NCBI GenBank assembly: GCA_963705525.1
Contig: CAVPJW010000004.1
Coordinates: 496,001-560,000, forward strand
From: CAVPJW01 sp963705525
GTDB lineage: Bacteria; Acidobacteriota; Vicinamibacteria; Vicinamibacterales; CAVPJW01
Length of the DNA: 64,000 nucleotides
Direction of reading: 5' to 3'
Within the stretch, counting starts at the first letter, position 1; every line of letters starts with the position of its first letter. The position numbers were made by a program, and so were the translations under genes. The notes below the pieces were generated by a model. The model saw only the letters and a list, made by a program, of their open reading frames with translations. It did no database searches and was not told the origin of the DNA. This document shows positions 46,013-54,780 of this stretch, in pieces.

Positions 46013-46668
46013 GTCTCTTTTCCCCCTCACACTCGCCTGGAAACGATCGGCAAGTCCCCGGCCCCTTGGGGCACGGTGTTGTCTGGAATCCGAGCGCGGC
46101 CAAGAATCGACCGGGCGTGTCGTCGTTCGGTGAAAGGGAAGGCAAATATGAGGCCCCAGCCGCCTGCCGCACAAACGATTCAAATACCGCGACTTGCGTG
46201 GCTGAGTTTGGGTGACGCACTTTCCGATTGATTACGGTTTCTGAGCCCCGATTTCAATTTTGATCCGGCCTTCACAATTCTGCTTCGGCGCAGTTGTCGT
46301 CTCGCTGCAGGAGGAAAGAGCTCAGTCACGTCATCCCATTGAAGAGTTGGTGCTTGTAGGAAGGCTGGTTCGAGCCGCTACGCTGAACTCGTCGATGGCC
46401 TTGGTGGCCAGCGCGAATGTCTCGTCCCATGACTGGCAGACTTTTGACCGCCAACGAGACGTTTTCGAGCGATCAATCGCTCAGAATGCGGGCAGATTGT
46501 TGTGACTGAATCAGCTGACCGAAACACATTAGGATGAACTCCACGACTGCACAGAAATGTCATCGATATCCCACGACCTCGCGTGCGGACGCGACCATCG
46601 GTTCTTGCTTCCACCTTGCCACCTGCCACGGACTGCAAGTGCCGAGGAAACGTCTGACCGCGTGATTC
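46013..46668. other. 656-bp divergent intergenic region
   Basis: No convincing gene. It must carry promoters for the BACON protein (minus) and the GT4 gene (plus). Features seen are a hairpin GCCCC-TTG-GGGC near 46060-46072 and AT-richer stretches near 46240-46270. One open frame at 46260-46505 has no ribosome-binding site or family motif and is not called. Confidence 0.5.
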
Positions 46669-47865
46669 ATGAAGCTCCTGATTGTCTCGTCGTGGTTTCC
46701 GTATCCGCCTGACAACGGCAGCAAGCTGCGCGCGTACTCGCTCTTGCGGGAGCTCTCCAGGCACCATCGCCTGACGCTCCTGTCGTTTCGAGAAGAACAG
46801 AGCGACGAAATACCGGAACCTCTCGGGAACTTGTGTGCCGAAGTGCGGATGCTGCCCGGCAATCCGTTCAAACCGCAGCGGCCGTTGAGCTCCGCGGCCT
46901 TCTTCTCGCGGCTCCCCCGATCCTATGCAGAGACTTACAGCCCCTGCATGCAGTCAATGGTCGACCAGTCACTGCCTGAACATGATGTCGCTGTGGCCTT
47001 CCAGATCGGATCGGCGTTGTACTTCCGCGGGCGATTCGCTCGGCCACGTCTGCTGGAGGAAATCGAATTGGGTGTGCTGAAGGCACAGTACGTCAACGCC
47101 GTGGGACCCTGGAATCGTGTTCGCCAGGGAGCGACGTGGATCAAATATTCCCGCTTCGTCAGGGAGCTCGTGAGCGAGTTCGATCGATCCACGGTGGTGT
47201 CGGAAATCGAGCGGGATCACCTCGGGAGGGCCGGCTGCGATCTCGCGAAGGTCAGAATCCTGCCGAACGGCACCGATATCCCGGAGGTACTGCCGGCGGT
47301 TGCGAGGCAGATGGCAACCCTCATCTATCCGGGCTCGCTCACGTATTCAGCGAACCTCGACGCCGTCCGGTTCTTTCTGTCTGAGATTTGGCCACTAATC
47401 CGACAAGGAGTCCCTGACGCAAAACTTGTCGTGACAGGTTCGATCGAAGGGGTTCCGATCGAGCAGTTGCCGCATCGCGAGGACGTCGTGTTCACCGGGC
47501 ACCTTGCAAGCATTGACGAGCCGATTGCGGCGAGCGCAGCCTGCATCGTGCCGTTGAGGATTGGAGGGGGGACCCGATTGAAGATCCTCCAATCCATGGC
47601 CCTGGGTACACCCGTGGTCTCGACCTCGAAGGGCGCTGAAGGCCTGGAGTTGCGCCCCGATCACGATATCCTTATCGGCGACACACCAGATCAATTCGCC
47701 CTGCAGGTGCGCCGGTTGCTTTTCGATCCCCAGCTTCGCGATCGCTTGTCGAACAATGGACGCCACACCATACGCCAACACTACTCCTGGACTTCGATTG
47801 GCGCCGAGCTCGAGCGCATCCTGCAGGAGACTGTCGCGGCATTCCGCTCTCGCCCTGCGAGGTGA
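46669..47865 (+). CDS. GT4-family glycosyltransferase
   Basis: 398 residues with the two-Rossmann GT-B layout. The N-terminus MKLLIVSSWFPYPPDNGSKL is the acceptor-domain start, with LIYPGSLTYSANLDAV and GVPDAKLVVTGSIEGVP in the donor domain and IGGGTRLKILQSMALGTPVVS as the nucleotide-sugar region with its glutamate-like position replaced. Family members use activated nucleotide sugars. It overlaps the next gene (GTGA), starting a four-gene unit. Confidence 0.9.
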   Translation: MKLLIVSSWFPYPPDNGSKLRAYSLLRELSRHHRLTLLSFREEQSDEIPEPLGNLCAEVRMLPGNPFKPQRPLSSAAFFSRLPRSYAETYSPCMQSMVDQSLPEHDVAVAFQIGSALYFRGRFARPRLLEEIELGVLKAQYVNAVGPWNRVRQGATWIKYSRFVRELVSEFDRSTVVSEIERDHLGRAGCDLAKVRILPNGTDIPEVLPAVARQMATLIYPGSLTYSANLDAVRFFLSEIWPLIRQGVPDAKLVVTGSIEGVPIEQLPHREDVVFTGHLASIDEPIAASAACIVPLRIGGGTRLKILQSMALGTPVVSTSKGAEGLELRPDHDILIGDTPDQFALQVRRLLFDPQLRDRLSNNGRHTIRQHYSWTSIGAELERILQETVAAFRSRPAR

Positions 47866-49589
47866 GCCAATTGAAGCGCCCTTGTCTCTGGTACACGGTC
47901 CTCCTCATCACGATCGGCCTTCTGCTCGTCACTTCACTGCCGTACATCTACGCCGCTCACTCAACACCGGAGGACATGATCTACACGGGCCTGATGTACG
48001 ACGTGCCCGACCACGCCCAATACTGGTCATGGGTGACGGCTTCCCGGGATGGCCTGTTCATCAGCAACACGATGACGCCCGAACCGAATCCACCCATCTT
48101 CATGAATCCCATGATGTGGGTCCTGGCACGGATCCAGGTTGTGTTCGGCCTGTCGTTCCCCGTGCTCTTTCAGTGCTGGCGCGTGGCCGCAACCGTCCTG
48201 CTGGTCGGGGCACTCTGTGCATTTCTGAACTCGGTGATCAAGGAGAGCGCGCCGCGCCGAACCGCCGCGATCATTGCCGTGTTTGGATCGGGTCTGGGAT
48301 GGATACTCGTCATCGCGAAAAAGCTTCTCGGTGCCGGGGACGTGCCGTTCCCGATTGACCTCTACACCGTCGAGCCCAATACATTCTGGGGTCTTCTCGC
48401 ATATCCATACCTCCCGCTGGGACAGGCATTCATCCTGCTGACGATCACGGGCGCGTGGCTGGTCCGCCGCGGCGACCGACGTTGGGCATTTGTGCTGACG
48501 GGCCTCAGCTCATTCATTCTGGCGCTCACACATGCCTATGACCTCATCGTGGTGTACACGGTGCTCGCCGCGTTCGGCCTGTGCTGCTGGGTTCGCACCC
48601 GGACATTCCCGACGGAGCTTCTTCTCGTTGGAATCGTCGTCGGCATGTGCTCCGGCCCCGTCGCGCTCTATTACCGCGCCCTTACCGCACACGATCCGTT
48701 ATGGCGCTCGATCCTTGCGCAGTATGCAAACGCAGGAGTCTGGACTCCGCGCCACATTCACCTCGTGATTCTGATGGGGGTGCCGATGATCCTGGCCGTC
48801 ATCGCCCTCCTCCGCCCACGGTGGGATGACGAGTCGTTTCTGCTGGTGGGTGTCTGGGGCATTGTCGGAACCGTTCTCATATACATTCCCGCGGTGTATC
48901 AGATCAAACTACTGGCGGGCTGGCAGTTCCCTATGGCCGTGCTCGCGGCGTACGGTTGGCACGACCGTTTTGTTCCGCTTCTGGATCGCCTATCTGAACG
49001 ACTATCTCTTCCGCGTCTCGGATTCGGCGTGAACCTCGCCACGGCGACCTTGATTGTGCTGATTGTGCCGACGAATGTTTACCTGTACGCCTGGCGTCTG
49101 GTGGAGCTTCGCCGTCATCAGTCGCCGTACTACCTGCATCACGATGAAGCCGCCGCACTCGACTGGCTCTCGAAACAGGGCAAGTACCGGGAGACCGTGC
49201 TGGCTCCGCCGGCCATCGGCCAGTTCGTGCCCAACTACGGTCAGTCCCGCGCCTATCTGGCTCATTGGGCGATGACCAACCGCTTCTACGAGCGGTCGGC
49301 AAACGTCGCCCGATTCTTCTCGAGTGAAACCACCGACAGCTGGCGCGGCCAGATGATGGCTCGGGAGCGTGTGACAATCGTGTTGCGATCGGGAACGCCA
49401 TCCGAACTGGCAGCCATGTACGATCCGGCGGGATCGAGCCTCTTCGAGCAGGCTCTGGATCTTCCACGCGCGCAGATATTTCGAGTACGGCCGGTTGACA
49501 CATCCGGCGTCTCCGATCCGCTTCGACAGAAGACGCCGGTTGCGATCAGGCCAGAGCCCCCATCGGCCGCCACTGAGATGCGCCCATGA
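47862..49589 (+). CDS. Multi-pass membrane protein, GT-C-like
   Basis: 575 residues from GTG 47862 with about ten membrane helices (VLLITIGLLLVTSLPYIYA, AFILLTITGAWLV, LLLVGIVVGMCSGPVALYY). An early PDHAQYW loop may provide acidic residues. It resembles polyprenyl-sugar-dependent GT-C transferases or a polymerase-like protein in arrangement, but no diagnostic motif confirms this. The last ~120 residues are soluble. Its stop overlaps the next start. Confidence 0.7.
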   Translation: MSQLKRPCLWYTVLLITIGLLLVTSLPYIYAAHSTPEDMIYTGLMYDVPDHAQYWSWVTASRDGLFISNTMTPEPNPPIFMNPMMWVLARIQVVFGLSFPVLFQCWRVAATVLLVGALCAFLNSVIKESAPRRTAAIIAVFGSGLGWILVIAKKLLGAGDVPFPIDLYTVEPNTFWGLLAYPYLPLGQAFILLTITGAWLVRRGDRRWAFVLTGLSSFILALTHAYDLIVVYTVLAAFGLCCWVRTRTFPTELLLVGIVVGMCSGPVALYYRALTAHDPLWRSILAQYANAGVWTPRHIHLVILMGVPMILAVIALLRPRWDDESFLLVGVWGIVGTVLIYIPAVYQIKLLAGWQFPMAVLAAYGWHDRFVPLLDRLSERLSLPRLGFGVNLATATLIVLIVPTNVYLYAWRLVELRRHQSPYYLHHDEAAALDWLSKQGKYRETVLAPPAIGQFVPNYGQSRAYLAHWAMTNRFYERSANVARFFSSETTDSWRGQMMARERVTIVLRSGTPSELAAMYDPAGSSLFEQALDLPRAQIFRVRPVDTSGVSDPLRQKTPVAIRPEPPSAATEMRP

Positions 49590-50347
49590 CGCAGATGGGT
49601 CGACTGCGATTCTACCTTCGCGGCAAGACCACGAGTCTCTGGCGCTATGTGGTAAGTGAATCGCTCCAGGGCCTGCTGGCGTGGATTCCGTCCATCGTGG
49701 GCATCGGTGTCCGTTCTGTGGCGTACAAGCTCATTCTCCATTCCGACGGTCTACCGGCCATCGAAGATCACGTGCGAATTTGCCGGCCGGAAGACGTTTC
49801 GCTCGGGGCCGGTGCGTATATTGACCATGGAGTCTATTTGCACGGTGGAAGCGGCGGGCTGCGTGTCGGCGCTCATTCATGGATCATGAGCGGATGCCGG
49901 CTCCATGTCTTCAACTTCAGGAACATCGCGCACGCAGGCATTCATATCGGCAGCCGGACGTTCGTTGGAGAAGGAACCGTGATGAGAGGCCAGGGCGGCA
50001 TCACAATTGGCAACAACGTTCTTTTTGGGCCACGGGTTCAGGTTCTCGCCGTCGACCACGTCTTCACTGACACGAGACGTCCGATCATGGATCAAGGAAT
50101 CACGGCTGTCGGCATCACGGTCGAGGACAACTGCTGGATTGGAGCCGGGGCGATCCTGCTTGACGGTGTCACCATCGGACGAGGCTCGTGTGTTGGAGCG
50201 GGGGCCATCGTCACCAAGTCGATACCGCCGCACAGCCTCGCGCTCGGCGTACCTGCAAAAGTCGTCCGCAATCTCCTGGACAATCCTCTCCCGCCACCAA
50301 CGAGCCCCATCTTCTATGGCGGGCTCGAGGATCTTGACGACAACTGA
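49586..50347 (+). CDS. Hexapeptide-repeat (LbH) acyltransferase
   Basis: 253 residues with an N-terminal ~70-residue helical part, then left-handed beta-helix repeats: VRICRPEDVSLGAGAYID, GLRVGAHSWIMSG, IHIGSRTFVGEGT, GGITIGNNVLFGP, ITVEDNCWIGAGAILLDG, VTIGRGSCVGAGA, ending LALGVPAKVVRN. Such proteins transfer acetyl or similar groups to sugars. In this glycan operon it most likely acetylates a polysaccharide unit, opposite in sense to the deacetylase at 41557. Confidence 0.9.
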   Translation: MTQMGRLRFYLRGKTTSLWRYVVSESLQGLLAWIPSIVGIGVRSVAYKLILHSDGLPAIEDHVRICRPEDVSLGAGAYIDHGVYLHGGSGGLRVGAHSWIMSGCRLHVFNFRNIAHAGIHIGSRTFVGEGTVMRGQGGITIGNNVLFGPRVQVLAVDHVFTDTRRPIMDQGITAVGITVEDNCWIGAGAILLDGVTIGRGSCVGAGAIVTKSIPPHSLALGVPAKVVRNLLDNPLPPPTSPIFYGGLEDLDDN

Positions 50348-50360
50348 CGACCTGCGTTCA

Positions 50361-51554
50361 ATGCGCGTCCTCTTTCTCACGGAAACCGTGCCGTTCCCGC
50401 TCGACAGCGGTGGGCGCATCAAGACCTGGAACGTCATTCGAATGCTGGGCGCTGAACACGAGGTCCACTGTCATTCGTTCGTGCGACGTCCGCAAGATAT
50501 GCGCCTGGCAGACGAAGTGAGGAGGATTTGTACTGCTTCGACGCCATATCTGATGGAGCGATCGCCAGCACGGGAGGCCGTCTACGGGATACGCAGCCTT
50601 CTGAAGAACGTCCCGTTCGTCGTGGAGCGTCACTTCGACGGCTCGATTCTCGAGCGCCTCCGGCGTGAAGTCCTCCATATGTCTTTTGATTGCGTGTACT
50701 GCGATCACCTCAGCATGATCGAGTACGGCCGACGTCTCGGTCTGCCGATTGTGTATGACGCGCACAACGTCGAGTTCGAGATTCTCAGGCGCCACGCCGC
50801 GACAGCCGGCGCCTCGCCCGTTCGGATTCCTCTCGAGATCGAATGGCGGCGAGTCCGGGCGTACGAACGGCTCGCTCTGGCCATGAGTTCTCTGGTCTTC
50901 GCCGTGAGCCAGCAGGACGCCGCGGCGCTTGCGGGGCTGACGAACGACCCTCCCCAGATCCACGTCGTCCCCATTTCAATCGATGTCAAGTCGATGACGG
51001 GGCCGGGTCCGCTCGAGACACGGCCACATCTTCTCTTTGTCGGTGGCCTGCACTGGCCTCCGAATGCCGATGCCGTTCGCTATTTCCTGAATGAGGTCTG
51101 GCCGGCCGTCCGCCAGGCAGCGCCCTCAGCGCAGTTGACCGTCGTTGGACGAAGCGAGAACGGCCCGTCTTCGAACCGCGATCCCAACGTGCGCTACACG
51201 GGCTACGTCGACGACGTTGAGCCGTTTTTCCGAAGCAGCCGGGTGATGATCGTTCCCATTCGCGCGGGCAGTGGTATGAGGGTCAAGATACTCGAAGCGT
51301 TCGCGCGCGGAATTCCCGTGGTGTCGACAGCGATTGGCTGTGAAGGGGTTGAAGCCATCTCGGGCGTGCACCTTGCCGTGGGCGACACGCCGGGCGAATT
51401 TGGCTCTGCGGTTCTCGCGATCTTGGCCGACGACCAGCTCGCCGACCGGCTGCGCACCAACGCCCGGGGGCTTGTGGAGAGCCGCTACGATACCGCCCTT
51501 GTAGAGCGTTCGGTGCTCGGGGCAATGCGGAATTTTCAGCCTCTGAAGACGTAG
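50361..51554 (+). CDS. GT4-family glycosyltransferase
   Basis: 397 residues. The same GT-B layout as the gene at 46669 starts MRVLFLTETVPFPLDSGGRI. HNVEFEILRRHA is in the acceptor half, while HLLFVGGLHWPPNADAVRYF, SAQLTVVGRSENGP and GSGMRVKILEAFARGIPVVS lie in the donor half. The two GT4 proteins are paralogues with different acceptor domains. It follows the acyltransferase by 13 bp and closes the four-gene unit. Confidence 0.9.
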   Translation: MRVLFLTETVPFPLDSGGRIKTWNVIRMLGAEHEVHCHSFVRRPQDMRLADEVRRICTASTPYLMERSPAREAVYGIRSLLKNVPFVVERHFDGSILERLRREVLHMSFDCVYCDHLSMIEYGRRLGLPIVYDAHNVEFEILRRHAATAGASPVRIPLEIEWRRVRAYERLALAMSSLVFAVSQQDAAALAGLTNDPPQIHVVPISIDVKSMTGPGPLETRPHLLFVGGLHWPPNADAVRYFLNEVWPAVRQAAPSAQLTVVGRSENGPSSNRDPNVRYTGYVDDVEPFFRSSRVMIVPIRAGSGMRVKILEAFARGIPVVSTAIGCEGVEAISGVHLAVGDTPGEFGSAVLAILADDQLADRLRTNARGLVESRYDTALVERSVLGAMRNFQPLKT

Positions 51555-51873
51555 CGGCACCCGTCCGCAGCGCAGTAACGGACGACAAAAGTCTGGAGTT
51601 TTGGCGACCAAGGGCAATCCGGACGCGGGCCCTCTCTGTGCCCCCAGCCGTAAGGGCGAATGACCAATCTCGGTTCATCAATATTTATGTTAAGCTGAAT
51701 CAGTAGTTTACGGGCATACACCACCACGTGTCATCTGGTCAGTCTCGCCGCTGACAATTCCGTAATCTCCTGCTGCGAAGGCACATCGCTTGCTCATCTA
51801 TCAGGGAATTCCGGCGGAGCTCCCCCCGCCCCAGGTGTGGTGTAACCGGCCGACGAGAGAGGACCTCTGTATC
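51555..51873. other. Intergenic region before the GT2 gene
   Basis: No gene. The stretch 51675-51715 is AT-rich (CATCAATATTTATGTTAAG), a likely promoter zone for the operon at 51874-60199. The true length depends on the GT2 start; if TTG 51790 is used the spacer is shorter. Confidence 0.4.
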
Positions 51874-53097
51874 GTGACTGCACTGCGAGCCGTCAGCAAA
51901 CTGCCCGTCGCCGCTCCGCGCGGGCTGTCGATCTGCATCCCGGTCTACAACGAGGAAAACGCCGTTGGAGAGACGATCGAGCGCTGCTTAGCCTGCGAAC
52001 CAGCCCTTCGCGCGGTGGGCATCGAGGAGTGCGAAATCATCGTGGTAGACGACGGGTCGAAGGATGGTTCGGTCGAGCAGGTCCGGAAGTACCCACAGGT
52101 ACGCCTGGTCCAGCACCCGGTCAATCGTGGCTATGGGGCTGCCCTGAAGACCGGTTTCGGCGCCGCGCGGTATGACTTGATTGGTTTTCTCGACGCCGAC
52201 GCGACATATCCACCGGAACAGTTCCCTGCGTTGTGCCGGCCGATCCTCGAAGAGAGGGCAGATCTCGTGGTGGGCTCCCGGATGGCCGGGAACGACACCG
52301 AAATGCCGCTCATCCGCCGAATCGGCAACGTCTTCTTCGCCAATGTCCTGACATTGATCGGTCGGACGGCGGTCAGCGATTCGGCCAGCGGCATGCGAGT
52401 CTTCCGCCGCGAGGCGCTGGGCATGCTTTCTCCTCTTCCGGATGGCCTGAATCTGACGCCGGTCATGAGCACACGCGCCGTGCACGAAGGCGTGAGAGTC
52501 GCCGAGGTGCCCATCCCGTATCGGGAGCGAGTCGGCGAGTCGAAGCTGAGTGTGGCCGGCGATGGCTTCCGGTTCTTGACCACAATCATCTGGACGGCCC
52601 TGGCGTACAACCCCGTCCGCATTCTCGGCATTCTGGGGCTCGCCGGAGTCTCAGTCGCGGGCGCCGTAGGTCTGGGACTCTTGTGGGCTCGACTGCAGGG
52701 AACGGCCGCGTTGGGTCCGCTCGGCATTTACGCGGTCTTCGGCGCGCTTGTGTGCGGCGTGGCCGGCGTGAGCATGTTTGCGCTCGGCGCTTCGTTCAAC
52801 TATCTCGTCTCGCTCTTCTATCGCAGGCCTATCAGGCAGGGCCTGCTCAAGAAACCGCTGTTTCACAAGCCGATCGAGCAGGTCTTCCTCCCGGCGGGCT
52901 TTGCAGCATTCGGGCTCGGACTGGCCATTTCGCTCGTGAGTCTGGTGCTGTCGTTCCGAGGATGGCCCATCGATCGGTTGTGGCTGTACTTGTCCGGCTC
53001 CGCAATGCTGGTCCTGGTCGGTCTGCAATTGGGATTCTCCTGGCTGCAGATGTCTGTCCTGCGTGAGATCAGCGATCGGGAACTACCGAGGGAGTAA
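51874..53097 (+). CDS. GT2-family polyprenyl-phosphate glycosyltransferase
   Basis: About 407 residues from GTG 51874 (AGAGGA upstream; TTG 51790 would add 28). The GT-A domain has LSICIPVYNEENAVG, IIVVDDGSKDGS, GYGAALKTGFGAA and the DxD-type FLDADATYPPEQ. The C-terminus has four membrane helices. This is the DPM1/GtrB-like arrangement that makes polyprenyl-phosphate sugars for the GT-C enzymes in this locus. It lies 7 bp before the B12-type radical SAM gene. Confidence 0.9.
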   Translation: MTALRAVSKLPVAAPRGLSICIPVYNEENAVGETIERCLACEPALRAVGIEECEIIVVDDGSKDGSVEQVRKYPQVRLVQHPVNRGYGAALKTGFGAARYDLIGFLDADATYPPEQFPALCRPILEERADLVVGSRMAGNDTEMPLIRRIGNVFFANVLTLIGRTAVSDSASGMRVFRREALGMLSPLPDGLNLTPVMSTRAVHEGVRVAEVPIPYRERVGESKLSVAGDGFRFLTTIIWTALAYNPVRILGILGLAGVSVAGAVGLGLLWARLQGTAALGPLGIYAVFGALVCGVAGVSMFALGASFNYLVSLFYRRPIRQGLLKKPLFHKPIEQVFLPAGFAAFGLGLAISLVSLVLSFRGWPIDRLWLYLSGSAMLVLVGLQLGFSWLQMSVLREISDRELPRE

Positions 53098-53104
53098 TCA
53101 ATAG

Positions 53105-54760
53105 GTGAGTGACACATCAACCGACCAGAAGACCGAACCGCGCAACGTTGGGACGAAGACCCGTATCATCCTGACGCCCGCGAAGTTTCCGGATACCGAC
53201 GCAATCGCACGCGCCAGCGCGGCCGCTCGCAAGGAAGAAAGCCGCGTCGACGTCATGCTTGTCAACCCACCGTCGCCCGATGGCGCGGTGTGGATCCGAT
53301 CCCAGCACCGCGTTGGCCGCCGCTCGCGCGAGAACATGATTTGGCCGCAGGTGTCGTTGGCCCAATTGGCCGCGCTCCTCTCTCCCACATACAGCGTGCG
53401 GGTTATCGATGCGATTGCCGAACGCATGGACTGGAAGACGTTCGAGGGCATCCTCCGCTCCGAGCGCCCGAAGTACTACGTGACGCAGCTGACGGCCCCA
53501 ACGCTCCAGAACGATCTGTACGGGACCTTCCTGGCGAAATCATACGGCGCCACAACGATGGCGTTCGGCACGCACATTACGCCGATGCCTCGTGAGACAC
53601 TGCGACCCTATCCTTCGCTTGATTTTGGTCTCCGAGGCGAACCGGATCTCACCCTGCGCGATCTCGTCGATCACCTCGAAGGAAAGCAGTTCGAGCGTCC
53701 AGCGAACATCGAGGTGCTGTTCAGCAAGCACGATCCGACGTACAAACCGGTTGAGCTCGCTCGCGACAGCACGAACCTCGACCTCGGTTTCATGAAGGGA
53801 TTGGTCTGGCGGCGCGGCCAGGAAGTCGTGGTCAACGCCGATCGTCCCTTCATCGCGGATCTCGATGATCTGCCGATGCCGCTGCATCACCTGCTGCCGC
53901 TCACGAAGTACCGAATCCCCCTCATCAAGGGGCCGTACACCTTCATCGTGACCAGTCGCGGCTGCCCGGCGGGATGCACGTATTGCATCAAGCACGTGAG
54001 CTATGGGCCAACCATGCGTCTCCGGTCGCCCGCGAAGCTGCTGGAGGAGATCAAGCTGCTCGGTGAGCTGGGCGTGCACAACATTCACATGTACGCCGAC
54101 TTGTTCACGGTCAACCGGGATCAGGTGGTGGGTCTCTGTCAAGGCATTCTGGATGCGGGTCTGAAGATCAAATGGACCTGCAATAGCCGAGTGGACTTCG
54201 TCGATCAGGACATGCTCAAGCTGATGGCGCGTTCCGGCTGTTACTACATTGCCTGGGGTCTCGAATCGGGTAATCGCGAGATCCTGGCGCATGCGCGCAA
54301 AGGCGTCGACCCGGAACGAGCCATGAAGTCGCTCCGTTACGCGCGAGAAGCCGGGATCCGGAACTGGGGCTACTTCATCATCGGGTTGCCAGGCGAGACC
54401 GTCGCGACCATCAAGCAGACGATCGCGTTTGCCAAGGCGCTGCCGCTCGATATCGCACTCTTCCACATCGCGGCGCCGTACCCAGGCACGCCGTTCTTCG
54501 CCGAGGTCGCGAAGAACAGATGGTTCCGAGCGGGCACCAGATGGGAAGACGTCGACATGGACGAATCGACCGTGCTCGACTATCCCGATCTGAGGGCCGA
54601 GCAGCTCGAGTACTGGCAGAAGCGAGCGTTTCGTGAGTGGGCGATGCGCCCGGGTCCGCTGATGACGTATCTGCGGATGCTTCTCACGGATGTCAGCACG
54701 GTGAAGTCGGCGATCAACGTCGGGCTGCAGCATCTGGGCTGGGCTCGCAGCTCTTCCTGA
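53105..54760 (+). CDS. B12-binding-type radical SAM protein
   Basis: 551 residues from GTG 53105. Residues about 48-195 resemble a cobalamin-binding domain (VDVMLVNPPSPDGAVW, VIDAIAERMDW, GTHITPMPRETL) but the textbook DxHxxG is not plain. The radical SAM core has SRGCPAGCTYC (Cys287, Cys291, Cys294). Family members methylate or rearrange unactivated carbons. Placement between a glycosyltransferase and a large surface protein suggests it modifies a glycan, lipid carrier or peptide. That substrate is inferred, not visible. Confidence 0.85.
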   Translation: MSDTSTDQKTEPRNVGTKTRIILTPAKFPDTDAIARASAAARKEESRVDVMLVNPPSPDGAVWIRSQHRVGRRSRENMIWPQVSLAQLAALLSPTYSVRVIDAIAERMDWKTFEGILRSERPKYYVTQLTAPTLQNDLYGTFLAKSYGATTMAFGTHITPMPRETLRPYPSLDFGLRGEPDLTLRDLVDHLEGKQFERPANIEVLFSKHDPTYKPVELARDSTNLDLGFMKGLVWRRGQEVVVNADRPFIADLDDLPMPLHHLLPLTKYRIPLIKGPYTFIVTSRGCPAGCTYCIKHVSYGPTMRLRSPAKLLEEIKLLGELGVHNIHMYADLFTVNRDQVVGLCQGILDAGLKIKWTCNSRVDFVDQDMLKLMARSGCYYIAWGLESGNREILAHARKGVDPERAMKSLRYAREAGIRNWGYFIIGLPGETVATIKQTIAFAKALPLDIALFHIAAPYPGTPFFAEVAKNRWFRAGTRWEDVDMDESTVLDYPDLRAEQLEYWQKRAFREWAMRPGPLMTYLRMLLTDVSTVKSAINVGLQHLGWARSSS

Positions 54761-54780
54761 CACTCATAGAGGGACCCTGG

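Noticed and set aside
46260..46505. 81-codon open frame in the divergent intergenic region
   Set aside because: No ribosome-binding site, no recognisable domain, ordinary chance length in GC-rich DNA.
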